From contig JAVERT010000008.1 of the NCBI GenBank assembly GCA_034006985.1, forward strand, positions 31,440-95,439: a DNA stretch of 64,000 nucleotides, in the 5' to 3' direction. Below, in pieces: positions 1 to 8,155 of this stretch (its first letter is position 1; each line of letters opens with the position of its first letter). The notes beneath the pieces were generated by a model. That model saw only the letters and a list, made by a program, of their open reading frames with translations. It was not told the DNA's origin and made no database searches. Source of the DNA: Gudongella sp034006985. GTDB lineage: Bacteria > Bacillota > Clostridia > Tissierellales > Tissierellaceae. A program made the translations under genes and the position numbers.

Positions 1-108
1 AGGACCCTTGAATTTGAGGGAAGTGGAGAGAGTTTAAAATTATCTATAGACAATATTCGTTACACAAAGCAGTATGGATTAACTGTATATAAAGAATCAA
101 TAGAATAG
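1..108 (+). CDS. C-terminal end of an unidentified protein (partial)
   Basis: Reading frame 1 is open from the window edge to a TAG at 106-108 and gives the last 35 residues of a protein, ending YGLTVYKESIE. The piece is too short to name a family. A strong hairpin starts on the stop codon, which supports it being a genuine gene end. Confidence 0.55.
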   Translation, partial: RTLEFEGSGESLKLSIDNIRYTKQYGLTVYKESIE

Positions 109-145
109 AATAAGGACTGGCTAAATGCCGGTCTTTATTCTATTC
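103..145 (+). terminator. Rho-independent-type hairpin after the first gene
   Basis: Arms at 103-121 and 127-145 form a 19-bp stem with two G-U pairs around the loop TAAAT. It overlaps the stop codon of the partial gene. The following T-run is weak, so part of its role could be mRNA 3'-end protection. Confidence 0.7.
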
Positions 146-269
146 TGCTTACTACTATCTAGAAATATTCCAGATTTTTATCTGAGATTTTAGTTCTTGG
201 CACTTGTTCCAAAGATGGAGTGGTCTAAATAGCGTCAGACAAAAATATATAGGCAGGAGATATTTGGGG

Positions 270-302
270 ATAAAGAAAAAAGATAGCATTTTGCTATCTT
301 TT
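270..302 (-). terminator. Terminator of the leftward DJ-1/YaiI pair
   Basis: Perfect 10-bp stem AAAAGATAGC (278-287) / GCTATCTTTT (293-302) with loop ATTTT. Read leftward it is followed by TTTTTTC. It overlaps the stop codon of the DJ-1/PfpI gene. Confidence 0.75.
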
Positions 303-900
303 ACTTTAAACTAAAAGGATCATAATCAGGATTATCATTCCATATATATTCAATATATTTTGCTGCCTTATCAGCTTTTTCTCTGCTAAAAATATCTCTT
401 ATAAATCCAAGAGCCATATCCATTCCAGCAGAAACGCCGGAAGAAGTGTAGTATTTGTCGTCAACGGACCACCTAGCATTTTCTTGCCAGTCAACAGCTG
501 GAGCAATACTTTTCACCCAGTCAAAGGCTATTTTATTGGAAGTAGCTGCTTTATGATTTAAAAGTCCTGTTTTGCCAAGTAGTGCAGAACCAGTACATAC
601 TGTTAGAATATACTTAGATGCATTTGAAAAATCTCTTAATAAATCAACATAAGTCTTATTTTCAACAAGCCCTCTTACACCCATTCCACCAGGGATAAAT
701 AGAATTTCATTGCTTTTGAAAGAAGAAAATGGCTCAGTAAGGATTTTAACTCCATGTACACTTTTTACCTCCCCTCCTGATTCTGAAATAAATCTTAAAT
801 CGAATTCATCTCTTAAGGTTCCGAAAATCTCAATAGGACCAAAAGCATCCAACGTTTCAAAGTCATTAAATAATACTATATTAACAGTCATTTTATTCAT
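301..900 (-). CDS. DJ-1/PfpI family protein
   Basis: A 199-residue protein of the DJ-1/PfpI (ThiJ) superfamily, close in type to isonitrile-hydratase-like and glutamine-amidotransferase-like proteins. The nucleophile elbow TVCTGSALL puts the reactive Cys at about residue 102. An acidic residue in the N-terminal GPIEIF segment is the usual partner. The length is normal for a single-domain member. The start at 900 has GAGGAGAGG about 8 nt upstream, inside the end of yaiI, and the genes overlap by 8 nt, so they are co-transcribed. The substrate cannot be told; members include glyoxalases, chaperones, proteases and isonitrile hydratases. Confidence 0.85.
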   Translation of the reverse strand: MNKMTVNIVLFNDFETLDAFGPIEIFGTLRDEFDLRFISESGGEVKSVHGVKILTEPFSSFKSNEILFIPGGMGVRGLVENKTYVDLLRDFSNASKYILTVCTGSALLGKTGLLNHKAATSNKIAFDWVKSIAPAVDWQENARWSVDDKYYTSSGVSAGMDMALGFIRDIFSREKADKAAKYIEYIWNDNPDYDPFSLK

Positions 901-1339
901 CAGTGGCCCTCTCCTCTAATAGATTTCTTAGAGCAACCTCGTAGCTTTTATTATTGGACTTCACTCTTTTTTTTGCCTTGCCTACATAAACACCACGTTG
1001 CCTCAATTCTCTATTGATATGTCTTGTAGATAACATTGCATCAATATTAGTATTATTTATTAGGTATCCATTTTGGTTGAGTATAATGCCTTCTTTTGCG
1101 AGAGCCATTGCAGCAAGACCATTATCCTGAGTGACAACAATATCATTTTTTCCCATATGATTAACAATATAGTAATCTGCGCTGTCGGAGGATACATCTA
1201 CAGTTACAACTTCTGCATAATCATTATTTATTACATGCGCATAGTTTTTAACTATGGTTACAGGAATATTGAAGATTTTAGCTATACTAACCGTTTCATC
1301 AACAACAGGGCATCCATCTGCATCAATAAAAATTCGCAT
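893..1339 (-). CDS. YaiI/YqxD family protein (UPF0178)
   Basis: A 148-residue protein opening MRIFIDADGCPV, the signature of the YaiI/YqxD (DUF188) family, with a central VVTQDNGLAAMAL segment and a basic C-terminal region (GKAKKRVKSNNKS). The fold is PIN/nuclease-like in family descriptions, but the physiological role is not established. Length and motif order match the family. It lies between the SagB-like gene and the DJ-1 gene on the same strand, and its stop overlaps the next start. Confidence 0.88.
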   Translation of the reverse strand: MRIFIDADGCPVVDETVSIAKIFNIPVTIVKNYAHVINNDYAEVVTVDVSSDSADYYIVNHMGKNDIVVTQDNGLAAMALAKEGIILNQNGYLINNTNIDAMLSTRHINRELRQRGVYVGKAKKRVKSNNKSYEVALRNLLEERATDE

Positions 1340-1358
1340 TTTAACACTTCCTTTAATC

Positions 1359-2111
1359 TTATTTCCCTACAGGTGAAAGATATACGGTAAATTCATCTTC
1401 GGTATCTAATTCCAATAGCTCATCTATTAAATCTTGATCGTAATTTCCTATAGCACAGCATCCATAATCTATAGCTTCAGCTGCAAGGTATAGGTTTTGG
1501 CATATATGGCCAGCGTCTAATAGAATAGACTTGTGAGCAGCCAGAGTGTATTTCCACTCCATTCTATATGGCACGGCAACCCAAATAAAGGTCACAGACC
1601 CATTTGATACAAAACTCTGATCTTTGCAAGCTTTTGATATCTTATATTCTAAGTTTTCTTCCGTTTTTTGAAATACAATTTGATGTGATTTTGGAAGATA
1701 TCTATAAATTCCTTTTTCTAAACCATCTACATTAAAAATAGCAATATAAGTATCAAATGCATGTCTATTCCCAGCTGAAGGAACTGTTCTAAAATAGTTT
1801 TGCCCTGAATGTGCTCTTACTCCTTGTGTAGAAAAGAGTAGCCAAGATAATTCTATTAAACTCATGACATTTCCATGTTCGTATTTTCTTTTGGTTTTCC
1901 TATTTAGGATTGAATAAACGGTGCTTTTGTCAGAGATGTTAAGAAAACTATCTATAGATGGTAAATCGATAATAATTTCCCCATCAGTAGGATTCTTTTG
2001 AATGTCTGGCATTGGAATACCTTTGTTCATATCATTGTCATTAATATCGATTTTCTTTCTTATATCTGTTTTAAGTAAGTATCTTTGTTTATTATAAATA
2101 TCCTTATCCAT
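1359..2111 (-). CDS. SagB/ThcOx-type nitroreductase-family oxidoreductase
   Basis: A 250-residue FMN-dependent nitroreductase-fold protein of the SagB/ThcOx type. Supporting segments are the N-terminal KRKYEHGNVMSLIELSWLLF, the AGNRHAFDTYIA stretch and the C-terminal LYLAAEAIDYGCCAIGNYD, which match the flavin-binding core. SagB proteins oxidise azolines in thiazole/oxazole-modified peptide pathways, but no cyclodehydratase or precursor peptide gene is near, so this is probably a stand-alone homologue of unknown substrate. The ATG at 2111 is chosen because GGAGG sits 5 nt upstream; the TTG at 2123 would lie on the Shine-Dalgarno sequence itself. Confidence 0.82.
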   Translation of the reverse strand: MDKDIYNKQRYLLKTDIRKKIDINDNDMNKGIPMPDIQKNPTDGEIIIDLPSIDSFLNISDKSTVYSILNRKTKRKYEHGNVMSLIELSWLLFSTQGVRAHSGQNYFRTVPSAGNRHAFDTYIAIFNVDGLEKGIYRYLPKSHQIVFQKTEENLEYKISKACKDQSFVSNGSVTFIWVAVPYRMEWKYTLAAHKSILLDAGHICQNLYLAAEAIDYGCCAIGNYDQDLIDELLELDTEDEFTVYLSPVGK

Positions 2112-2161
2112 ATAGACCTCCAATAAAATTTAATTATAATTATTATACCCTATGTAAAGGA

Positions 2162-2204
2162 CAATTCACAATTCACAATGTACAAATCACAATTGAAAAG
2201 ATTG
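2162..2204. repeat. Copy 1 of a 43-nt dispersed intergenic repeat
   Basis: Begins CAATTCACAATTCACAAT and ends ACAATTGAAAAGATTG. A second copy of the same length at 46587-46629 matches at about 35 of 43 positions. The surrounding 2124-2355 gap holds no gene. Confidence 0.55.
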
Positions 2205-2355
2205 AAGAATAGATTAAAAAGCAAAAAGCGTAGTGGTAGTGTTCAATCCTTGCGTATTTTAAAATCTTGCTATTCTCTTTCTTTGTTTTATTGCATTAAC
2301 TTAAGAAAAACCATATAATAAGTAATATTATATTTTTTTGAAATGAGGTTAAATT

Positions 2356-3060
2356 ATGAGTGTTTTTAAAAACAAATCTATAAAAGAAGGTATTGTATAT
2401 GGTAGTCCCCTTGTGTTGGGATATTTACCAGTGGCCATGGCTTTTGGATTGCTTGCGAAAAATACCGGACTCAGCTTTTTTGGAACTTCGGCTAGCTCGA
2501 TATTTGTATTTGCAGGGTCAAGTCAATTTATGTTTTTAGATTTAATAAGGGTAGGAGTAAGTCCAGGTAGTATAATACTTGCAACATTTCTGCTAAATCT
2601 AAGGCATTTAATTATGAGTGCATCTCTTTCAACAAAACTTGATGATAATATGAAGCCTTTCGTTCCTATAATTGGTTTTGGTATAACCGATGAGACATTT
2701 TCAGTATTATCATTTTATAAAGAAAAATTGAGTTTGCCATTTATTCTCACAGTAAATGGGATGGCTTATTTAGCTTGGGTAGGCGGAACAATTTTTGGAT
2801 ATTTAGTGGGTGAAATTATTCCTCAAGCACTACAAACTAGTTTGGGTTTGGGCTTATACGCACTTTTCGCAGCACTTTTATTTCCATCATTTAAAACGAA
2901 TAAGAGTTCAATATTTGTATCCTTAATCGCTGTAGCTGTTTATACAATAATCTATTATAGCAATATTTTATCATCTGGGTGGGATATTATAGCGGGGATA
3001 ATAATATCAACATGGATTGCAACAATAATTCTCGAGAGAAAGGAGCTTAGAAATGAATAG
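2356..3060 (+). CDS. azlC: AzlC family branched-chain amino-acid exporter, large subunit
   Basis: A 234-residue polytopic membrane protein of the AzlC (LIV-E) family. The conserved blocks are visible: GIVYGSPLVLGYLPVAMAFG at the N-terminus, FAGSSQFMFLDL, and LLNLRHLIMSASL in the middle. AzlC with its small partner AzlD exports branched-chain amino acids or analogues. The ATG follows GAGG, and azlD overlaps by 8 nt, a typical translationally coupled pair. No Lrp-like regulator is adjacent. Family assignment is firm; the exact substrate is inferred. Confidence 0.93.
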   Translation: MSVFKNKSIKEGIVYGSPLVLGYLPVAMAFGLLAKNTGLSFFGTSASSIFVFAGSSQFMFLDLIRVGVSPGSIILATFLLNLRHLIMSASLSTKLDDNMKPFVPIIGFGITDETFSVLSFYKEKLSLPFILTVNGMAYLAWVGGTIFGYLVGEIIPQALQTSLGLGLYALFAALLFPSFKTNKSSIFVSLIAVAVYTIIYYSNILSSGWDIIAGIIISTWIATIILERKELRNE

Positions 3061-3358
3061 TTATCTAGGTATTACATTTGGAATGATGTTTGTAACATAT
3101 ATACCAAGGGTCTTTCCACTTTTGTTTTTAAGTAATAAAAAAATAAATCCTAAACTTGAGAGATTCTTAAAATTAATTCCATACACTTCTCTTAGCATTC
3201 TAATTATAAGGGGAATTTTGACTTTGGATTTTTCATTAATTCCAGCGGCTATCATAGGGATAGGCACTTCTGGGTTTTTATCATATAGGTTTAACAATCT
3301 AGTTTTATCTGTATTCATAGGTATAATGTTATCTTTTTTGGTCATTAATTTTTTATAA
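3053..3358 (+). CDS. azlD: AzlD family branched-chain amino-acid exporter, small subunit
   Basis: A 101-residue membrane protein with about four hydrophobic segments and the family hallmark TYIPRVFPLLFLS near the N-terminus, followed by FLKLIPYTSLSIL. It is the obligate partner of AzlC, whose gene it overlaps by 8 nt. The length is normal for AzlD. Confidence 0.93.
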   Translation: MNSYLGITFGMMFVTYIPRVFPLLFLSNKKINPKLERFLKLIPYTSLSILIIRGILTLDFSLIPAAIIGIGTSGFLSYRFNNLVLSVFIGIMLSFLVINFL

Positions 3359-3453
3359 GCCAGATTTTGGAAAGAAAATATTTATGGGCATATTTCCGAA
3401 ATGAGTTATATTTAAGTAAAATAGGGTATTTACTTAAGAGGTGGGGTATGTTA

Positions 3454-3468
3454 TTATAATGATTACAA
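3454..3468 (+). promoter_or_regulatory. PerR/Fur-type operator overlapping a -10 element
   Basis: TTATAATGATTACAA matches the PerR box consensus TTATAATnATTATAA at all but one position. TATAAT (3455-3460) inside it can serve as the -10 of the peroxiredoxin promoter; I see no good -35. A Fur/PerR-type regulator gene is the second gene downstream, which supports autoregulated peroxide control. Confidence 0.7.
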
Positions 3469-3502
3469 TGTTGTAGTAAATACAATTTTAGGAGGTGTCT
3501 AG

Positions 3503-4222
3503 ATGACAGAAGAAATAAAAGCAGCTTGTGCAAGACCGGTAAGTAAAAGAGAAAAGCCTGTAACTAATGAAAGCAGACCAGTTGAACTGGGGATAAAGGA
3601 GGAAAAATCTATGGTAAAATTAGGAAAACCAGCACCGTTGTTTGAAGCACCAGCATTTTATAAAGGTGAATTTACTAATATTAATTTGGAAGATTATAAA
3701 GGCAAATGGGTAGTACTTTGCTTCTATCCTGGCGACTTTACTTTTGTCTGAGCTACTGAAGTTTCAGCAGTTGCTGAAAAATATGATGAGTTCCAAAAGC
3801 TTGGTGTAGAAGTGCTTTCAATGAGCGTTGATAGTCAATTTGTGCATAAAGTATGGAATGACAATGAGCTTTCAAAAATGGTTGGAAAAGACATTCCATT
3901 CCCAATGTTATCAGATGGTGGAGGACATATTGGAACAATGTATGGAATCTATGATGAAGATAGTGGAGTCAATACAAGAGGAAGATTTCTTATAGATCCA
4001 GATGGAATAGTTCAAGGTTTCGAGGTGCTTTCTCCTCCAGTTGGAAGAAATGTAGCAGAAACTCTTAGACAAGTTCAAGCATTCCAATTAGTAAGGGAAA
4101 CAAAAGGTGCTGAGGTATGTCCATCAGGTTGGAAACCAGGCAAGACAACATTAAAACCAGGACCAGAATTAGTAGGGAATGTATGGAAAGCATGGAAAGT
4201 AAGCGAAGCTTTTGAAGATTAA
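3503..4222 (+). CDS. Selenocysteine-containing 2-Cys-type peroxiredoxin
   Basis: A 239-residue peroxiredoxin reduces hydrogen and alkyl peroxides. The peroxidatic position is an in-frame TGA (3749-3751, residue 83) in the context DFTFV-U-ATEVSAVAEKY, where Cys homologues have FVCPTE. Both sides of the TGA belong to the same family: GKWVVLCFYPGDF before it, LSMSVDSQFVHKVW and GRFLIDPDGIVQ after it. A resolving Cys sits in EVCPSGW near the C-terminus. The start at 3503 has AGGAGGTG; the N-terminal KAACARPV extension also occurs in clostridial relatives as I recall them. A second good start (ATG 3611 with AGGAGG) would give a standard-length protein. A PerR box precedes it and a Fur-family gene follows. 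Confidence 0.9.
3752..3779 (+). promoter_or_regulatory. Candidate bacterial SECIS element of the peroxiredoxin
   Basis: Directly after the TGA, TTTCAGC (3762-3768) pairs perfectly with GCTGAAA (3773-3779) around the loop AGTT. The loop begins 17 nt after the TGA and has G as its second base. Both fit the published bacterial SECIS pattern (loop 16-37 nt downstream, G in the first two loop positions). Confidence 0.75.
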
Positions 4223-4291
4223 TCCATACTATTGACCAGAGTATCAATCTGATATATCATATATATATATTGAATAGATGGAGCTGAATAT

Positions 4292-4699
4292 ATGAAAAAA
4301 TATCAAGAAGCGATGCAAGAATTAAAAAAAGAAGGCATACGACCTTCATATATAAGAGTTAGAATTTTGGATTATCTTATAGAGTCACGAATTCACCCAA
4401 CAGTTGAGGAAATATATGAAAATTTGGGTAAGGAAATAGCGACTCTTTCAAAGACTACTGTATATAATTCATTAAAGATTTTGCAGGAAAAATCCTTGAT
4501 TCAAGGTTTAAATATTGAGGGTAACGAAATGCGCTATGAAGCGGTAAGAGGTTTTCATGGGCATTTTAAATGCGATTCTTGTAAAAGTATTTATGATATT
4601 AAAGTATCAGAATTGAATTTTATTGATGATGTAGAAGGTTTTGTAATAAAGGATGAACAAATTCTAATAACTGGACTTTGTCCAAAATGTAGCAATTAA
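4292..4699 (+). CDS. Fur family transcriptional regulator, PerR-like
   Basis: A 135-residue Fur superfamily repressor. The N-terminal winged helix includes PSYIRVRILDYLIES and LSKTTVYNSLKILQEKSLI. The dimerisation half has HGHFKCDSC and a terminal CPKC, giving the two CxxC pairs of the structural zinc site usual in PerR. Its position 69 nt after a peroxiredoxin that carries a PerR box argues for a peroxide sensor rather than an iron or zinc sensor, but PerR and Fur cannot be separated by sequence alone here. A terminator follows at once. Confidence 0.87.
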   Translation: MKKYQEAMQELKKEGIRPSYIRVRILDYLIESRIHPTVEEIYENLGKEIATLSKTTVYNSLKILQEKSLIQGLNIEGNEMRYEAVRGFHGHFKCDSCKSIYDIKVSELNFIDDVEGFVIKDEQILITGLCPKCSN

Positions 4700-4724
4700 A
4701 ATACCCCTTTGGGGTATTTTTGTT
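4698..4724 (+). terminator. Terminator of the peroxiredoxin-PerR operon
   Basis: AAAATACCCC (4698-4707) pairs with GGGGTATTTT (4711-4720) around TTT and runs into TTTTGTTTT, a classical intrinsic terminator overlapping the stop codon of the regulator. Confidence 0.9.
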
Positions 4725-4790
4725 TTAATCAAAACTTAACGGGTATAATTGCTTTGATGGTTATTTCAGGTAAATTTTAGGAGGATATAG

Positions 4791-5402
4791 ATGGATAAGA
4801 TTAAATTAGCAGTGATTTTTTATAGTAGTTATGGCACAAATTATCAGCTTGCAAAATGGGCGCAAGAAGGTGCAGAAGCTGTAGGAGCAGATGTTAGACT
4901 TCTTAAGGTACTAGAACTTATACCAGAGGAAGTTATAAACACAAATCCTGGAATGAAGGGGTGTGTAGAGATGACAAAAGATGTTCCTATAGCTACTTCA
5001 AGTGATCTTGAGTGGGCTGATGCATATATCTTTAGTACAGGAACAAAATTTGGTAATGTATCCTCTCAAATGAAAAATTTTCTAGATATGCAAGGTGGAT
5101 TGTGGGCAGAGGGTAAGTTGTCTAATAAAGCAGTTTCTGCTATGTCTTCAGCACAAAATCCACATGGTGGTCAAGAAAGTACCATTAAAGCTTTATATGG
5201 CACAATGATGCATTGGGGTGCTATTATAGTAGCGCCAGGATATACAGATCAATCATTATTTAAAGCTGGTGGGAATCCATATGGAACTAGCGTATCGGTT
5301 GGACCAAATGGTGAAATGATAGAAGATGTAGAGGATGCAGTCAAACATCAAGCAAAAAGAACGGTAGAAGTAGCAAGTTGGATTAAAAAGGGTCAAGAAT
5401 AA
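4791..5402 (+). CDS. WrbA-like flavodoxin / NAD(P)H:quinone oxidoreductase
   Basis: A 203-residue flavodoxin-fold protein. The FMN phosphate loop is VIFYSSYGTNYQLA at the N-terminus. The middle has FSTGTKFGNVSSQMKNFLDM, and SSAQNPHGGQEST is typical of WrbA-type quinone reductases, as is the length. It would carry out two-electron reduction of quinones, avoiding semiquinone radicals. The position after the peroxide-stress pair fits an oxidative-stress role. The start follows AGGAGG. I saw no PerR box directly in front, so co-regulation is inferred only from position. Confidence 0.9.
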   Translation: MDKIKLAVIFYSSYGTNYQLAKWAQEGAEAVGADVRLLKVLELIPEEVINTNPGMKGCVEMTKDVPIATSSDLEWADAYIFSTGTKFGNVSSQMKNFLDMQGGLWAEGKLSNKAVSAMSSAQNPHGGQESTIKALYGTMMHWGAIIVAPGYTDQSLFKAGGNPYGTSVSVGPNGEMIEDVEDAVKHQAKRTVEVASWIKKGQE

Positions 5403-5404
5403 AG

Positions 5405-5433
5405 AAATCCTAGGCAAAATGCCTAGGATTTTT
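5405..5433. terminator. Bidirectional terminator between convergent genes
   Basis: AAATCCTAGGC (5405-5415) pairs with GCCTAGGATTT (5421-5431) around AAAAT. The rightward side runs into T residues and the hairpin also covers the stop codon of the leftward DUF4349 gene. Confidence 0.85.
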
Positions 5434-6394
5434 CATCGTCTTCTGGTTCTTCTTTTTTTATAACAGTTTTCTTTTCTTTTTCTTTTTTTCTAGGACTTAT
5501 AATTTTTCTAATTATTTTATAAGCTATTAATAAGACTAATAAAAGAACTAGAATAAATGGTAAGTTGTAAACAATAAAAACTGCAAAATTTTCTGCAGAC
5601 CGTCTAAATTGATACAATGAATTATTAAAAGCATTCGTCATCCTATCAATAAATGTAGTTTCTGTAGTTTCAGTAGTACTAACTTTTCTAACTTCTGCTA
5701 GTGATAGATTTATAGTCGAGTAATCTATTTTATCATCCAGATTTACTAAAGTTTTTTTAAGTTCTTCCTTTTCAGAGATTACCTGACTTAATTGATTTTC
5801 AATTGCAAGAATATCCTCAATTTTTTCAGCTTTTTCAAGTAGACTAAGTAGCCTTGACTCTTTTATTTCAAGAACGTTAAGCCTAGATTCAGTATCTGTG
5901 TAATAGGTAGTAACATCTTCTTTAGAAGAGGATTCATTTACTAGATTTCCAATTTCAGGGATTTGACTTTTAAACTGATTGACCTTATCTCTAGGAATTC
6001 TGATTGCGAATTCTCCACTTCGCATTCTTTGGGTATCATAGTAGTTTCTAAAGTATATATTTGATGAGGAGATATAACCTTTATTTTCTTCAATTAAAGC
6101 ATACATTCGATCCAGAGAATTTTCAAATTCTGTGGTTTCAAAACCTAAGAAAATAGTAGTTATAACTTTATCTGGTTCGATACCACCTACATAACCTGAG
6201 CCCAAACCATAGTCTTTACCATCCTCACTCCGTGCTTCCTCAGTAACAGATTCCATTGGACTTTCCGGAGCAGGAGAATAATCGGTTTCTCCGGCTGCCA
6301 TATCATTGGCAGATTTTGAACTACAACCAGAAATTACTGACAGGATTAGCACCAGTACTAATAACAATCTTATATGTTTAAAACGGGATTTCAT
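5423..6394 (-). CDS. DUF4349 domain lipoprotein
   Basis: A protein of about 323 residues with a lipoprotein signal (LILSVISGC), a charged linker, the DUF4349 core (YISSSNIYFRNYYD, FAIRIPRDKVNQF, YYTDTESRLNVLE), a coiled-coil stretch around ENQLSQVISEKEELKKTL, and one transmembrane helix before a Lys/Glu-rich cytoplasmic tail. The family is thought to sit at the cell envelope and has no known catalytic role. The ATG at 6394 is preferred because the ATG at 6403 lies only 2 nt from AAAGGAGG; the upstream one remains possible. It is a single gene, convergent with the flavodoxin. Confidence 0.87.
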   Translation of the reverse strand: MKSRFKHIRLLLVLVLILSVISGCSSKSANDMAAGETDYSPAPESPMESVTEEARSEDGKDYGLGSGYVGGIEPDKVITTIFLGFETTEFENSLDRMYALIEENKGYISSSNIYFRNYYDTQRMRSGEFAIRIPRDKVNQFKSQIPEIGNLVNESSSKEDVTTYYTDTESRLNVLEIKESRLLSLLEKAEKIEDILAIENQLSQVISEKEELKKTLVNLDDKIDYSTINLSLAEVRKVSTTETTETTFIDRMTNAFNNSLYQFRRSAENFAVFIVYNLPFILVLLLVLLIAYKIIRKIISPRKKEKEKKTVIKKEEPEDDEKS

Positions 6395-6469
6395 ATGACT
6401 CATCGCCTCCTTTAATAGTATTATACAGCATCTTATAAATTAATATACTACAAATAAGTTACAACAATA

Positions 6470-7813
6470 CTACAATACTCCTATAAATCGCCACCATGGA
6501 ATAAAGAAGAAGAAGATGCCTATAAGAGTTATAAATGTCGCAACAAATCCAAAACGGATTACAGGTTTTGAGTCAAAGAAACCGTAGCCTTCACCAATAA
6601 CGAGTATAACATTATGAAATGGAAGTATAAAATGTGCAAAGATAGCTACAAATACTAGGAGAGCCATAGGCAGCTCAGGGATAACTCCAGATGTAATAAT
6701 GGCTAAGCCTGGAATTACAACTGACAGTGTTGTAACTAAGCTACCTAAAAACATATGAATTACGATAGTTGATAAGACTATCGCTAATAATAAAAAGAAG
6801 GACATTGTATTTGGAAATAGTGGAGTAATATATCCAAATAGGATGTTTGCGATACCACTGCCACTCATAGCAGGGCCAATAGCAAATGTAGCAGTTAAAA
6901 AAACCATAAGACCCCAGTCAATATTCTTTAAATCTTGAAATTTCAAAAATCTTCTTATATATAGAATAAAAACCCCTAGTAAAATAATAAAAACTCCAGG
7001 AATTTTTAGGACTCCTTCTAGTGACCATAGTACAAAGACAATTGAAATTAGGAATAAACTCCATTTTTCAGATGTATTAAAGTATTCTCGTGTTATTTTA
7101 TTTGAGGTTTTTTCAATCTTAATATCATTTTTATATAAGAATAAGAATATAATTAATGTTAGTACAAGCATAGCAAAAGTTGGGACAAAGAAATACTCGA
7201 TCCACTGAGATTCTGAAATGGAAATTCCTGAAATTTGTATAAGAGCTTTATTAAGTACAATATCTCCTTTTACAAAGAAATTATTTGTAAACATTGAAAT
7301 TATATATGTTGAAAATAAAAATAGTCCCTTTTTTTTCTTTTCAAATTCTAAGTCAGTCATAACTTCGTTTAAGAGAATACTTATAAAGATAAGTCGAGCA
7401 AATGGCTGAGGAATTATAAAAATCATTATAGTTGTTAGAAAGACAATTAAAAATAAAAATTTAAGCGCGCTGGTTACAAATAAATTTATATATGGTTTTA
7501 TTAGTTTTTGTATAAGTCCAGATTTTATAACACCATCAGAAAACAGAAAAGCTAGTAGTATTAAAAAGAAATCTGATGACAATGGAAAGAAAAGGATTCT
7601 TTCTACTGGTGTGTTTCCAAAGATTATAAAGATAACAATCAATATAAATGAAGTATATGCTTTGCTGAACAAATTAAATGTCCAAACAGTTAGCGTAAAA
7701 ATAAGGGTGGATAATACTATTGCCTGACTGAATGAGATGCCAAAAGGAAGCGCTAAAACTATTAATAATGGTAAAAATAGACTTGCTATCCTTTTTTTTA
7801 ATTTTGTATTCAT
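6470..7813 (-). CDS. DASS/SLC13 family anion permease
   Basis: A 447-residue membrane protein with about 11-12 hydrophobic segments and no soluble domain. The second-half block NIDWGLMVFLTATFAIGPAM, the HMFLGSLVTTLSVVIPGL segment and the terminal FIPWWRFIGVL resemble the divalent-anion:sodium symporter (SLC13/DASS) family. Members carry dicarboxylates, citrate or sulfate. The canonical SNT motif of well-known members is not obvious, so the substrate is open. It is a single gene with no adjacent partner. Confidence 0.75.
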   Translation of the reverse strand: MNTKLKKRIASLFLPLLIVLALPFGISFSQAIVLSTLIFTLTVWTFNLFSKAYTSFILIVIFIIFGNTPVERILFFPLSSDFFLILLAFLFSDGVIKSGLIQKLIKPYINLFVTSALKFLFLIVFLTTIMIFIIPQPFARLIFISILLNEVMTDLEFEKKKKGLFLFSTYIISMFTNNFFVKGDIVLNKALIQISGISISESQWIEYFFVPTFAMLVLTLIIFLFLYKNDIKIEKTSNKITREYFNTSEKWSLFLISIVFVLWSLEGVLKIPGVFIILLGVFILYIRRFLKFQDLKNIDWGLMVFLTATFAIGPAMSGSGIANILFGYITPLFPNTMSFFLLLAIVLSTIVIHMFLGSLVTTLSVVIPGLAIITSGVIPELPMALLVFVAIFAHFILPFHNVILVIGEGYGFFDSKPVIRFGFVATFITLIGIFFFFIPWWRFIGVL

Positions 7814-7908
7814 TATGTCACCTACCTAAAAGATTAGATTGAGTTTATTTCTAGACAAAATTAGAAAACAATCCTATAATTAATATAATATATTAAAAGA
7901 AGAATTAA

Positions 7909-8091
7909 ATGAAGACAAAAGTTATAAATAGAAGCAAACAAGTATTAATAGAAGTAACTATTATAAATTTTTTTACTGGAATGATGTATGCTTGGAGTTT
8001 AATTTCAAAAGCTTTAGCAGAAAACCACGGATGGTCAAGTAAAGAAGCTTCTATTCTATTGCTTTTGTTATTAGCTTTATATTACTTGTAA
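7909..8091 (+). pseudogene. N-terminal remnant of an MFS (OFA family) transporter
   Basis: Sixty codons encode INFFTGMMYAWSLISKALAE followed by NHGWSSKEASI, which matches the first transmembrane helix and loop of oxalate/formate-antiporter-type MFS transporters (normally about 400 residues). The frame then dissolves into LLLLLLALYYL and stops, and no continuation is seen before the next gene at 8156. I read this as an internal deletion that left the 5' end. No good Shine-Dalgarno precedes it. Confidence 0.65.
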
Positions 8092-8155
8092 TAGATATTT
8101 TAATTACTTTTATTTACAATCGTTCGAAATAAATTGCAAAATAAAGGAGACGATT

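Noticed and set aside
3749..3751. Peroxiredoxin, glutaredoxin-like, HesB-like and cytochrome TGAs as ordinary nonsense mutations
   Set aside because: Four independent cases with intact frames, three at known Sec/Cys positions, and all with correctly spaced hairpins make Sec decoding more likely. The cytochrome case is the least certain.
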